DNA of 64,000 nucleotides from Asterochloris sp. CNOR1 (taxonomy: Eukaryota; Chlorophyta; Trebouxiophyceae; Trebouxiales; Trebouxiaceae): positions 1,178,001 to 1,242,000 of the forward strand of contig OZ017752.1 in the NCBI GenBank assembly GCA_963969365.1. Reading direction: 5' to 3'. Of the stretch, positions 24,337 through 35,642 are shown piece by piece (positions within the stretch are counted from its first letter, which is position 1; every line of letters begins with the position of its first letter). The notes below the pieces were generated by a model that saw only the letters and a program-made list of their open reading frames with translations, ran no database searches and was not told the origin of the DNA. The position numbers were made by a program, and so were the translations under genes.

Positions 24337-27300
24337 ATGCCTCTCAAAGAACAGGACGCCCTCCTGCCCGAAAATTTCGACGACTTCCGGTGATCTCAGA
24401 CCCTAAATGATCCAGGCCTGCTATTCATTCTTGACAGCATCACACTGGATGCTGCAGGTCTGTGGGCTTCTGGGATGGATTTTTCAAGGCCAGGAGGGGC
24501 AAGGCTTTTGAATGGTGCGAAGAGCTTTCGAGGCATCTGCATTGCTGCCAGCCTGCTTGCACTGATGCCCTGACCCTGATGCAGGTATGGCTCCTACAGG
24601 CAGCTGCGGCCACTGGTGGCAGGCCACTGCCTGGCACAGGGGGCCAGCGTGCTGATGTTGGGCTGCGGCAACTCAGAGCTGTCAGCTGAGCTGTAAGTGC
24701 TCTGCTTGCGCTGAGTCTGTACTGGCAGGTTGCAGGCTGAGCAAAGCTCAGTACTCTCTGTTTGTGTGCAGCTATGATGATGGGTGCACCAACATCACGA
24801 ATGTGGACTTCAGTACACTTGTCATCAAAGAGATGATGGCCCTTCACCTGAGACAGAGGCCCAAGATGAGGTGGATGGTGCAGGACATGACTGCGACCAA
24901 GGTGGGGTTGTACACCCTTGAGGGGCGGCTAACTGGGGTGGGGGGGGGGCAGCCTTAATCAAGGTCTTGCAAGGGGTTGAAACAATTTACATAGGTAATG
25001 TGTGCAGCAGTGGTGCATGCAACGCTTCAGCACACCTTAGTGCCACGCTGCAGTCGGCCATGAGCATACACCTTTGGATTGGATTCAAGTCTGCTCCTGC
25101 TTGTGCTGCAAACTGCAGCCTGCTCGTTCCAGGTGTCACTAGATTCCCTCAGGGTTGCACTGGCAGAGCTGTCTTTTGCTGCAGTTTGCAGATGGCTCCT
25201 TCCGGGTCGCTCTCGACAAGGGTGCCCTGGACGCACTCATGGGGGAAGACAATGGGGGGGCAGCAGAGGCTGGCCCCCGCTTGCTGCACGAGGTGCAGCG
25301 GGTGCTGGATGTGGAGAGGGGGGTGTACCTATGCGTCACTTTGGTGCAACCACATGTGCTGAGTGAGTTTCATGGTTTCAGCTCAGCATGTTTGATATCC
25401 TGACCATGAAGTGTCCTGCCCAGGCACCTGGCGCCGCCCTCTGCTGTGGTAGCTGGTGTCGCAACCTTGCCATGTGGGACATCACACTTAAGCGCTCCTC
25501 AGTTAATGGCGGTGTATAGCTGTGCGTCCTCTTGCACCAGGTCCTCTGGCAGGCTGCCCCCCGCCTGCCTGCTGCAGGCATGCTCCTGGCCAGCTTTGGC
25601 GCTGGGTGGCAGCTCACGCTGCACCAGGTGCCGCCAGCCCCAGACATGGCCACCTCGCCACTGCAATCCTTCCTGGTGGTGGCCCAGCGGGCAGCCAGCT
25701 CCCTGCTTAATGACACGGCGCAGGCAGCTGAAGAGGCTGATGGCCTCCTGGAGGAATTCCCTGCAGATGATGCTGGGGGCAGCGGCGGCCAGGCTGCTGC
25801 ACAAGTGCGCGTCACCTTTGGAGCTGCTCCCAAAGCAGTGAATGTGGAGCAGGTGGAAGATGTGCTCAAGGTCAGCCACCGACCATGGATGGCAGCAGAC
25901 AAATGCATTCCTGCAAAGCCCAGGGGTCGGCAGATGGTGCGCCGGCCTTGTGGACGGCACAGCAAACTGCCTTTATGCCTTTGCAGCTTCGGGCCTTCAC
26001 ATGATGTTGGTGCCACATCTCCCAGCAAACTAACAGCCAGCACTTGCTCACGTATTGACCGTCCACATGATCTCCTGTGCCCGCCATGCAGATTGTCTCT
26101 CAGGAGAACAAGCTCAGAGCAGCTGGCCACCACAGGGGCCTGACAGAGGCAGGCAGCCAGCCGACTGCAGGGAGCAACCGTGCCCATGCTGACCCCTTCC
26201 TGCAGCTGAAGCCTGGCCAGCATGTCACAGTGGACCTTCCGCTGGACAGCAATACCTCAGGCCGGCATGCGGAGGCCAGCAGTGGAGCGCGTGCCCGGTT
26301 CTCAGCTGCTGTGGTGGACTTGCAGGGGCAGGCCGCTGCCAAGGCTGCCACCGAGTGTGCCGTGTTCCTGGTTCCTCAGGTAAGGCTCTAAAATAATGCC
26401 AAGGGCATTCCTTCCTGGGTGGATGTTGCCCTTGTCTACCACCCTTGTCTGTCAACCCAATGGTGCCGCTCAGCAGAAGGCCACGTGCCGCCCACCAACG
26501 GCACGTCAATGATCAACAAGAGTGATTGAGGTGGAGGTTGCAGAACATGGGCTGGACGGATGACCAGACTTTCAGGCTTGTGCAGCGATCTCCCACGCCA
26601 AGGCTGCCTCTGCTTGGCTGCAGGGCCGGGAGCATGAGTGGCTGTTTGCATCTGAGGCAGGCCAGCAGCAAGTGGCCGCCAGCTGTGCAGCCAAGCGTCT
26701 GGTGCTGGTCACGCTGAACCGCGGCCACACCTTTGGGGACTCGGCGGCCGTCCAGGCTGAGCTGGGGCCCTTGGTGGTGCCGCTGGCCCCCTCAAACAGT
26801 CGGCAGAACCCCAACAGCATTCCCATCATGACAATGGCTGAGGGTGTTGGCAGCAGGTAACATATCTGTATCCCCTGCTGTGACTGATGCTGTACTCTGA
26901 CCTTCCCAGTGTGCCATGCATCCCTCACCGGCTCAGCCTCCCCTGGAGTAGTCAAGCTCCTTTGCAGCTGTCGCTGCGCATGTTCCCTGTCTTCAGGGCA
27001 TGGCTCACTGCAGGCTGCATCTGCTTGCTCATCCACTTTCATCTCTGGCCATCCAGTCACAAGTCGCCTGGCTGCAGTGACAACCAGCCTGTGCTGTACA
27101 ATGGTGCTGGCCGAGGCCATTTCCCACTCAGGGGCGGCGTGTGTGTGCATCTGCAGTGGCAGCAGGCACACCAGAGAGGTGTACAGCTGCAGTAGGCACC
27201 TGGGACATGCAGCAGCACACATGTCCTGCCTGTGCTGCAGTATTGTGCTTGACGAGGCCACCTCACTCCGCATGGGAGGCAGCGCACCTCTCATGAGCTG

Positions 27301-29324
27301 GCAATGCAGCAAGCATGGCCTGCCTGGGGTGCAGGATGGTGCTGGCAGAGGCCACATCCCCTCTCATGGGTGGCGTGTGCGTGGAGGATGTGCAGCTGCA
27401 GGAGGCTGATGAGCCTGACCGTCTGCTGCGCCGCATGGTGTTCACCGGCGCACGCAACCTGGTGCAGTCTGAGGCAGTGCTGGTCCCACGTCAGCAGCTG
27501 CTGGACAGGGCAGCACACGCTGAGGACGGTAGTCAGGAGCAGCTGCCTGCTGCTGAGGCGGCGGCGCCAGCCAGCCAGGGCAAGCAGAAGAAGGGGAAGG
27601 GGGCCAGGGCAAAGAGCAGCAGCAAGCAGAAAAGCCATGGTGCAGCCACAGCAACACTGCATGAAGACAGGGTGGTGACGCAGCAGCTGCCCCTGGGCAG
27701 CCCGCAGCTGTGTGTGGACCACAGCCAGCTGAGCTGTGCCTACCACATGGCCATTGTTGCAGGGCTGAGCCTCATCGCTGACCACCTGCAGGCGGCAATG
27801 GCCACCGCCCAGCAGGCAGCCATGCTTGCTCCTCATGAGGGCGGGGCAGCCCAGGTTGGTGCCCTGTCTGCCCAGGCTCAGGGCGCACCAGGCAGCATGG
27901 CTGGTGGCAGCGAGCAGGGTCAACCTGCTGGCTCTTTAGCAGAGGGTGTGGTCGCTGAGGCCACAGTGGCCCAGCAGTTGGCCGCCCTGGCGCCTGACTC
28001 AGCAAGCAGGGCTGGTGGCAGCGGGCAGAGCCAGCCTGCCGGCTCAGTGCCAGAGGGTGTGGTGGCTGAGGCCACTGCTGCCCAGCAGGCCGCAGCTCTG
28101 GCGCCTGAGTCATCAGCAGAAGCTGTTGTGGAAGCCAGCCTCGCCTCAGACGCGCAGAGCAGCCGCAGCACCGCCCCTGCACAGCAGCCAGGCGCTCCTG
28201 GCTTTGGCGCACCCCAGGCACTGGTGGTGGGTCTCGGCGGCGGCGGGCTGCCTGTCTTTCTGCAGCAGTTCTGTGGGCTGGCAGTGCACACGGTGGAGCT
28301 GGACCCTGTGGTGGTGCAGCTGGCACAGGCCCACTTTGGCTTCATGCAGAGCCCCATGCTACAGGTGAGGTGGAACTGTGACTGGAGGCTGTTCAAGCAT
28401 CCCTGCATGCATGCTGTGTTCGTGTCGAGTGATGTCTCTTGGCATCGCGTGCGCGGCAGGTTTCCGGCCGCTACATGCTTGGCTCATGGCTCATGGCTGA
28501 CTGCTGATGAACTGGTGCTCCATGCTGTGCTTTGTAGGTCACAGTGGGCGATGGGCTTGAGGCGGTCGCCACTGCAGCTCAGGCCCAGACCAGCTCACGG
28601 GAGGGCGCCACCCCGCGCAGCCAGGGGCAGTTTGATGTAATTGTGGTGGATGCCAGCTCAGGGGAGGCCTCTCATGCCATGAGCTGCCCCCCTGCAGCCT
28701 TTGTGCAACCAACCTTCCTGGGCCATGCCAGATCAGCGCTGCGGCCAGGAGGCATGCTCGTCATCAATTGCGTGACCAGGCTGGAGGAGCCCTTCCAGGC
28801 AGCTGTTGAAGCCCTGAAGGTTTGTGTCTGCAATTGAGGGTGATGCTGCCTCACATGCATGCATATCGTACATGGCCTTCAGATGTCCAGTGTGTTCACT
28901 CAGGCTTCAGGGCTTGTTGCAGAGAATGGACGCAGTGCAGAGGACTGCCGGGCACGCGTATTGACCAGGCAGCTGTTTCCATTGCTGTTGGGGGGCATGG
29001 CACGACAGGAGTGCTCATCACAACTGGGACTGCACATGAAGCATCTTCACTGCTGCGCAGGAGATCTTTGCTGAGGTGGTGCAGCTGGACGTGCCAGATG
29101 ACGTGAATAGGGTTCTCTATGGCCTCACAACTCCCTGTAATCTCTCAGCTCCCGCTGCACCAAGGAAGGCTGGTGGAAAGCGCAAGCCAGCATTGAAGAT
29201 CACTCCAGATGGCTCTCCAGCAGCTGTCAAAGCTTTGCAGCCAAAGCTGGGCGCCCTCTTTCACCAGCTCTGGGCTGACATGCCTGCCTGTACACAACTG
29301 CTAGACAGGCTTCAGAGTCTCTGA
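24337..29324 (+). CDS. METTL13: METTL13-like eEF1A methyltransferase, two SAM domains
   Basis: Dual methyltransferase; in animals it methylates the N-terminus and a lysine of elongation factor eEF1A. Exons: 24337-24389, 24458-24514, 24585-24692, 24772-24901, 25185-25362, 25578-25870, 26092-26379, 26624-26856, 27335-28364, 28538-28819, 29061-29324. Phases close at 971 residues, longer than human (699). First domain: FWDGFFKARRGKAFEWYGSY, SAM motif VLMLGCGNSELSAELYDDG, then MVQDMTATKF and VALDKGALDALM. Linker: YGxx region lost, then FTGARNLVQSEAVLV. Second domain: LVVGLGGGGLPVFLQQ, HTVELDPVVVQLAQ, IVVVDASSGE and MSCPPAAFV. Two inserts explain the extra length: a Lys-rich segment and a Gly/Ala/Gln region made of two 37-residue repeats inside exon 9, just before the second SAM motif. 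Catalytic motifs look complete. Confidence 0.93.
25098..25230 (+). repeat. Probable decayed copy of METTL13 exon 5 5' edge
   Basis: The stretch from 'tgctgcaaactgcag' to 'cctcaggg' (about 25100-25153) resembles exon 5 start, 25177-25230 ('tgctgcagtttgcag' to 'aagggtgcc'), spacing about 78 bp. Similarity is moderate and judged by eye. Confidence 0.45.
27091..27400 (+). repeat. Three tandem versions of METTL13 exon 9 5' edge
   Basis: The acceptor and first 60 bases of exon 9 (27331-27400: ggtgctggcagaggccacatcccct) are preceded by copies at 27091-27167 (ggtgctggccgaggccatttccc) and 27231-27289 (tgtgcttgacgaggccacctcac). All keep 'tg(c/t)' before the acceptor position and the 'ggcggcgtgtg' part in two of three. 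Confidence 0.82.
27900..28121 (+). repeat. Two-unit 111-bp coding repeat in METTL13
   Basis: Units 27900-28010 and 28011-28121 encode 37 residues each of the type AGGSxQxQPAGSxxEGV followed by VAEAT-AQQ-AALAP. They are in frame and about 80 percent identical at the DNA level. They enlarge the loop before the second SAM-binding motif. Confidence 0.88.
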
Positions 29325-29475
29325 GGGCATTGGATGATCATTCTGTAGATTTCCGGCACCTGAAACACAACTATGAGCTCCTTGAACTGAATCGTGTGTA
29401 TCCTTGGCAGAGGAGGCAAGTGCACACCTGATGGCCCTGAAAATATTCCCTCTGCTGCTGACTTCATGTGGACAC
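29325..29475. other. Convergent 3' spacer METTL13 / COX19
   Basis: 151 bp between two stop codons on opposite strands. Both 3' UTRs must be short or overlap. Confidence 0.5.
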
Positions 29476-29885
29476 TCAGTCCCGTACGCCTGCCACAAAC
29501 CCCTCACGGCGCCTCTCAGAAGCCCTCGTAGTGCTGGCAGGTGGTCTGACATCCCCAACTTCCCTGAACCCCAGCTCAGAAAGGTCCTGCTTGGCCATCA
29601 GGTTCCTGAGGGCAGCAGTGGCGCAAGTCAGTGTTGGTGACTGTCTGCATGCATGCTTCATGGGCGATGTGCGCCTGCATGAGCTGCCCCAACTCACTTG
29701 TCCATGCGGCACTGGAGGTATGCCTTGGAGATGTCCTTGCATGCATCTGTCTGCCCCTGATGCTCCTTCAGGCATGCCATGTATTGCAGCTGAATGCTCT
29801 TGCATTCTGCAAAGTGATCCAGGGGAAAGACACCCTTCTCAGGAGCCCGCGGCTGTAGGCCTCTGGCGCCGCCGAAGGCTGACAT
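29476..29885 (-). CDS. COX19: COX19, twin CX9C mitochondrial protein
   Basis: Small intermembrane-space protein needed for cytochrome c oxidase assembly and copper/redox handling. Two exons, 29885-29698 and 29605-29476, give 105 residues. The N-terminus GLQPRAPEKGVFPLDHFAEC matches the family hallmark (R.P.KGSFPLDH..EC). The CHCH fold has two C-x9-C motifs: CKSIQLQYMAC and CKDISKAYLQC. Next comes RMDKNLMAKQDLSELGF, also conserved. The start chosen (MSAFGG) fits the family; an in-frame Met 14 codons upstream would add a stretch with no counterpart. The C-terminal tail of about 25 residues is charged and not conserved. Confidence 0.94.
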
Positions 29886-30094
29886 ACTTCCCCCCACCTG
29901 GCAGCTTGTTTGACTGCAGGTCAACACACTAGGTCATCACGTGTGCTACTTCTGTAGTTGCCCTTCACTTCACTTCACGGTCAGATCACTCGATATATCT
30001 GGCACTGCGACGGTCGGGCTGCAACAGGAGACAGATTTGGTCAGCAGCAGTCAGCCTGAGGATCTTCTGAACGTATCTCCTGCCCAACACCACC
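29886..30094. promoter_or_regulatory. Divergent promoter COX19 / secreted protein
   Basis: 209 bp separate the two start codons. No motif is claimed. Confidence 0.45.
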
Positions 30095-33000
30095 ATGTAC
30101 AAGCTGGCGATCTGTCTGGCCCTGCTGGGATCAGCATGTGCCCAGCTTCAGAGCCCTGTCAGTGCGGCTGCAGCCCCTGCAGGTCTCACTCAACTTGCTG
30201 GGACAGTCACTGCCTCAGCCAATGCCAGCAGCTCAGCCACTGTGACCATTGACACCACAGGTGGGTACACTAAAAAGCAGATCTGGATGACACCTGGTGG
30301 ATATTTGTTCAGGCACATGTCACCACTTGACCAGCAGATGTGTCTTCTCTTGCACACATAAAACTGCAGCTCCATACAGTCGTTGCCCCCTGCCTGCCCA
30401 CTGATCTCACCTCTTTCCCCTTCTAAGAGATTCCAGGAGATTGCCGCTGACTGCAGGCAGTGCAAGCGCCCAGACCTCAGCCGCATCTTCAGCGCTGACC
30501 TCAGGGTCCTCCCAGAGCCTCGTCAATGCACTTGCGAGCTCATCTTCTTCAGCCTCTGCAAAAGCTACAACCACGCAAGCCATCACGACTGCTACAGTCC
30601 AGATCCTGACTCAGGCCAATGCCCAGTCATCAGCCTCTGCGCTGACCACGTAAGCTCACCCATACTGATCTGCTCTGGCGCCATGTCTGAAGTGGGGATT
30701 GTGAAAGCCTTCTTCAACACAGCTCTGAAATCAGGAAGGGGGAAGTTGGGAAAGGTGCTTCTAAGTCCCCCCCTCATGATGTCAGGGGTGTTGCTGCAAT
30801 CAGCCCAACTCTTAATTTTCTCTTGCCCTCCTGCAGACTGGCTTCCGCAGGCCAGAGCCAGATCGCTGTGTCTGCCATTACCCAGGCATCTGCCAGCGCT
30901 TCTTCGTCACTTGCAACCGCCCAAGCCATCTCCCAGACTGCAGCAACTGCATCAGGTGAGCCACCTTGCTTGTACAGCTACAGCTGCTGGCATTCTGCGG
31001 CTGGCCTGATCTGCTCCTGAGGCTTACCCTTCAGTCCACGATGTCAAGGTCAACCACAGGATGCACATCTGGCAGGCCACAATGGCAAGACGCATCCTGA
31101 CGGCTCATACCGTTGAAACCTGCTCTGTCGGCGGCCACAGTCCTGTACATGCAGCCACCTGCTGCATTACTCAGATGAGATCAAGCATGAGATTCCCTGT
31201 AGGTGTGCTGCCCTCTGTGCAGGCACCTGCAGCATATCCAACACAGCCTCCTTCTGGAGCCAGGCAGTTGCTAATGTGGTGGGCAGCGGCAACGCAACTG
31301 CTGGCGCCAATCTGATCATTGCTGGCATCCAACAGGGCTGCTACCTGACCACTGCCACAGCACTGGCTATCACAGATGCCATCGCACAGAAGGGCTGCCC
31401 TGTGGTCGGTCCCGTCCTGGTTGGTGAGTCATGCTGGTGCCCCCCCTAACCTGTGCCATGTCTCGATCAGTCGCACTGCCTGCACAGACACTGTGCTGAA
31501 TCTCGGCCTCCGCCCACACTGCCTGCACACCCAATTTTAGAGAGCGTGTCCACCAACACCAAGCTCACCACATCAGTCCTCTCCTCACTGCCAGCTGCCC
31601 TGATGCTGACGGCAGCTCCAGGTGTGCACAATGCCATTATCATGTGTGCTGGAATGTTTTAGGTGATCCCCTGGGCAATCAGCAGTAGTCACCTTCCCTG
31701 TGAAACGCACTCTCCATCTGCCACCCATGCCAGACCCCAAAGAAAGACGCTCACTGCAAATCATGTACCTCTCATTCACCAGATCTGTATGTTTCCAGAC
31801 CCACATGCCACCTTGCAAGTTTCGGCCTCATCTCTGGCAGCCAGTAGCTGCCTATCTGCAGCCAAGCAGTTAGCAGCTGCTGGCCTCAGCCTCTGCCCAG
31901 CGGCGCCTCAATGCCCGTCGGCAGGCCCAAAGTCCATTGTCAGCTGTTGCCCCAACTTCTGCATGTCCCCCCTGCCTGCAGCCACTCAGCAGCTGGTGGC
32001 CTCAGCCTCTGCCTCCGCCAGCGCCTCAGCCTCCAACTCTGGCACAACGGCAACCGCCAGCGCCTGGTCCCAGGCCAGCGCCCTGTCCACCTCGCTGCAG
32101 GGCTGCCTCACCAGCTCCCTCCTGGCTGTGCCCGGCGTGCAGAGCACCGTCAGCTCGGTGGGTGCCGTTCTGGATCTGGTGGAGTCCGCAGCCACACCAG
32201 CCCCCACAGTGCCCCAGCCAGCCTGTGCACGTCTGCACAACCAGCCTGAGGGCATCAGCACAGTTGCTTGTGTACGCAGAGAGCCTCCTGAGAAGGCTGC
32301 GTGAGCTTTGTGCAGCTGACGCCCCAAGCAGGCATCCCACACGTTTGCCTGGCCAGTCTGTATGCACCCAGAAATCTGCTGTGTGAGCGTGCATGGCTCA
32401 CGAGGTGCGAGCAATCCTCACCGCCCTGCGCTGCCCTGCTTGCAGGCTGTCAGCTCCGCCACTGCAGCTGTCACCAACCTGCCCCCTGCTGCCTCTGCCC
32501 AGGCAACTGCCCAGGCTGTGTCCGCTGTGTCCACCAGCATCATCCAGGTCAGAAGCAGGTCACAGCAGCGTTTGTCCTCCTGCAAATGTCTGCCAGGGGA
32601 CAGGGCTGGCGTACAATCCCTGCAGCACCGCTGGACATGCTAGCCTGTGGTCCTGCCGCACCTCTGCTGTGCAATGCTTGCAAGATGTCTGCCAGAGGAA
32701 GGTGCTTCCACTCAAATGTCAGGCAGCTGAGTCAAACATGACATCTGCCCCTGTCCAGGTTCTGTCCACCTGCAACCCCATCACCATCAAGGCATATGCG
32801 GAAGCCTTTGCTAACGCCACTGTCAACATTGCTGGCCAGGGCTGCAACCCCATCTACTTTACCGCTATTTCACGTGAGTACATGTCAACATATGCAGAGC
32901 TGCCTGTGGCAGGTGCCCATGCCTTCAGCCGCCCTGTTGTCTGGATGTGTTCTGCCACGTGACATTGCCTGTGCCAGTGGCTGGCTGAGAGTATTTTTTA

Positions 33001-34141
33001 GGTGTGTGAGAGAGAGACCTGCCACATCTGTTGGCATACCGGTCTTCCGATCAATACACGCCTGCTAACCCTGCCTGCACTGTCAGGTTGATGCAATCCT
33101 GTGACACTCCAGTGCATCAGAGCCTGTCCCAAAGCAACGCCTGAGGGCTGCTTCTGCCCCTGCTGTGGCCGTTTGTCTTGAGCCCAGGCCTGCAATGTCT
33201 GCTGCCTGCTCCGACCGTTGACCATGCAGAGGCCTCAAAAGTAAGAGTTGATCCCAGCTCATTAGGTCCAAAGCCTGCTGCCTGACCTGACGGCTGCTCC
33301 CGTTCCTGCAGAGGCCTCCGCCCAAGCCTCAGCCATTGTTTGCCAGGGCAGCAACGCAACTGTGACTGCGTCAGCCTCGGCAGCTGCCAGCATCTTCTTC
33401 AACAGCACCGGCGTGCAGGCCTGCCTGGTGACAGCCCCTCTGACCCCTGTGACCACCCTGCCCAATGGCGGCGCACGTGAGTGACAAGCTCCTGGATGTG
33501 CACCATATGCAAAGCACAATTGCACTGCCTGCACACATGGTTGTACTGCCTGCCTGGCAGTTTAGGGGGTGCAGTCCTACCTGGTGAACAGTGCTCGTGA
33601 TCCGTGTCAACACCCTCACCCCTGAGAAGCCACATGAGTGCCTGCAGTATGCAGCATGCATTGCAGCATGGGCGCCTCCGCACCAAGCGTGCTGGTGGTT
33701 GCTGACGTGGGTCGACTTTGCCACAGTTGTTGCTTGGGCACCTTCTGATGAGCGTGACATCTTGCAAATCTCATGAGCTGCTACTTCTCGCAACGCTCAC
33801 TGTCGCCTACTGTCTGGCCATGGCATCGCTTGCCTTCAGGCAGCACAGCTGGTGATGTTTGCAAGCAGTAGATTCTGCAGATGTGGTCCACCTTTTACAT
33901 ACGCTCACCCACACATCTCTTCCTGTGTACAGCCGCCCCTGCCCCCGCCCCAGCCACCAAGACCTTCCCAGCGCTGGCCGGCACCAACCCCTCCACAGCC
34001 GTCGCTCCTACCGCGCCTAACCTGGCTGGCACCACAGCAGTGCCACCTGCCAACCAGGGCATTGTGGCGGCCAAGGCGCCCACCACCTCGGCGGCCAAGG
34101 CGCCTACCACCTCCGCATCTGGGCGGCGGTCACTGGCCTAG
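30095..34141 (+). CDS. Secreted Ala/Ser/Thr-rich protein with repeated Cys modules, unknown family
   Basis: Ten exons (30095-30260, 30457-30649, 30837-30955, 31223-31423, 31541-31621, 31982-32157, 32446-32547, 32759-32873, 33312-33476, 33933-34141) close in phase at 508 residues. MYKLAICLALLGSACA is a clear signal peptide. The body is Ala/Ser/Thr/Gln-rich, with helical-looking runs such as QASASASSSLATAQAIS. Short modules carry Cys pairs: GTCSISN...GCYL...GCPV, GCLT, TCNP...GCNP and IVCQGSN...ACLV. Two of them share the pattern A-x-A...N-AT...(I/V)-x-C. Several N-x-(S/T) sites occur. The last exon is a Pro/Ala/Thr stem (PAPAPAPA, two AAKAPTTSA repeats) of the kind that is O-glycosylated in algal wall proteins. 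I do not know the family. Extracellular matrix or cell-wall glycoprotein is an inference. Exon 6 boundaries are the least certain. Confidence 0.7.
31856..32028 (+). repeat. Copy of the exon 6 5' edge in the secreted-protein gene
   Basis: Bases 31856-31910 ('tctgcagccaagcagttagcagctgctggcctcagcctctgcc') resemble 31976-32028 ('cctgcagccactcagcagctggtggcctcagcctctgcc'), spacing about 120 bp. The upstream copy is still open in frame, so either acceptor might be used; the phase works for both. Confidence 0.75.
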
Positions 34142-34600
34142 GGCAGCGTGTGAGTGCCGTATCTCAGTTTGCGCCTGCTGAAGACCTCACTTACCTACTC
34201 CCAAATGGGGGTGATTTCTCTGGAGTGAGATGCACAACAGCGTCCTCACCCAGCCCCTTGCCAGATCAGCGCCCAACATTTTCCCAAACGTTCCCTTGTT
34301 TGACCACCCAGCCCTCATACACAAGCCTGCACTTGCATTGCTGTACTGGGTAGCCAGTTCCACCAGCCTGTGTGAGACACTCGCATTGTTGCATTGGACC
34401 TCATTTTTGCCATGATGCTTAGTTTATCTAATCTGCAAGCTGGGGCTGATCAAGACCGGCACACAGGCACCACTGCTGTTGCTTTACACTGCCATCTGAG
34501 ATGAAGCTGGAGTAAATTGTAATGACATGTTGTGCTGACTTAGTAGCAGTGAGCAAAAAGGGTACGGCTCAGATCAGAGTGGGCTGGCAAGTCCTCACAG
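34142..34600. other. Convergent intergenic region
   Basis: 459 bases between the stop codons of the secreted protein and the Psb27-like gene. They should contain both 3' UTRs. I see no gene in it. Confidence 0.5.
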
Positions 34601-35607
34601 TCACCGACCTTGCGCAAGCAGCTTCTTTGCATCATCAGTCTGCTGCAATAGCTTGGTCAGCTTGTTCTTCGGGAATGGCGCCAACCTGCAGCATCAGGAG
34701 GGGTTGCTGGTCAAGCATTTTATGCAGACACTAGCACCTGCTCTGTCATCTGGCTCAAGAACTGCAGGTGCCTACCCATTGGAGGTGATGTGACCTTGCA
34801 GGGCATCCACCACGATGTAGAGGCTTCTGGCTGAGTTTTTGCGCGCACTGCCTCCCCTTGCATACTTGCTGGTCCATGCCCGGCCGTCTGACTTGAGCAC
34901 CTGCAGCCACTGCCAGAGAGGTTGCACACAACATAGGTCAGTCGCCAGCCTTTGAGATGTTGTGCTGGCTTTGTGGGAGAAGCCTGCCCCTGGAAGACAA
35001 ATGCAAAAAGACAGGGCTGCCCTGTTGGTCAAGACGGAATCAGCCTGCAGGCGAGTCAGCCTGCAGCCCTGCTGCTGCTGATACGGCATGCCTGGAGCTG
35101 GTCAGGACTGTATTGGCCTGTGAGGCTGTCAGCCTGGCAGCCCTGCTGCTCCTGGGCATGCCCAGATTGGTACAAATCACACAGCCAGTCCTGCCAGCGC
35201 CTGTCACTCACGTCAATGACCTTCACACGTTCTGGGGAGTAGAGGTCCAGCGTCGCATACTTGACGATGGCCTCCATTAATTTGGCTGTGGACTGCACAT
35301 AGGCATCATCCATGTCTGCAACTGGGACTCCAGAGTTGACTGCAGCAGACATTTCACTTGTAAGACCTCTGCCACCTCAAAAGCCTCTGCCGGTGACCAA
35401 CATGCTGTGTCACCAAGCAGTACATTGTCTGCTTCCGTGATTGCTTAATGTGCCAGGGCTTGGCTTGGGAGTGATCTGCTGCAGGGCCTTGTGTGCTGTC
35501 CGGGGTGTGGGCAGCACAGCAGCAGCCTGCGCTGATGGAAGGACTGCAGTTTGTCTGGCAAGCAGCCTTACTTGGGCCAGAGGTGGAGGTTGAGGAGGGG
35601 CCATACT
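34601..35607 (-). CDS. Psb27-like photosystem II assembly protein (LPA19 type)
   Basis: Psb27 proteins bind CP43 in the thylakoid lumen during photosystem II assembly and repair. Supported exons: 35339-35212, 34900-34776 and 34685-34601. They encode DAYVQSTAKLMEAIVKYATL, then KSDGRAWTSKYARGGSARKN, then LYIVVDALQGHITSNGLAPF and PKNKLTKLLQQTDDAKKLLAQGR. This follows the four-helix Psb27 pattern: (Y)V..T......I, W...Y.R, Y..V.AL.GH..S.G, and P.P...K..L......A...L..GR. The first exon is not settled. A Met at 35607 opens an Ala/Pro/Gln-rich transit-like peptide that could splice at a gt near 35420 in the right phase. Alternatively the protein starts at the Met at 35352 without a transit peptide, which would be odd for a lumen protein. 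The upper end overlaps the antisense candidate at 35643. Confidence 0.72.
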
Positions 35608-35642
35608 GCGCTTGAGATGCAGCGTCCTTTCTGCAGGCCACC

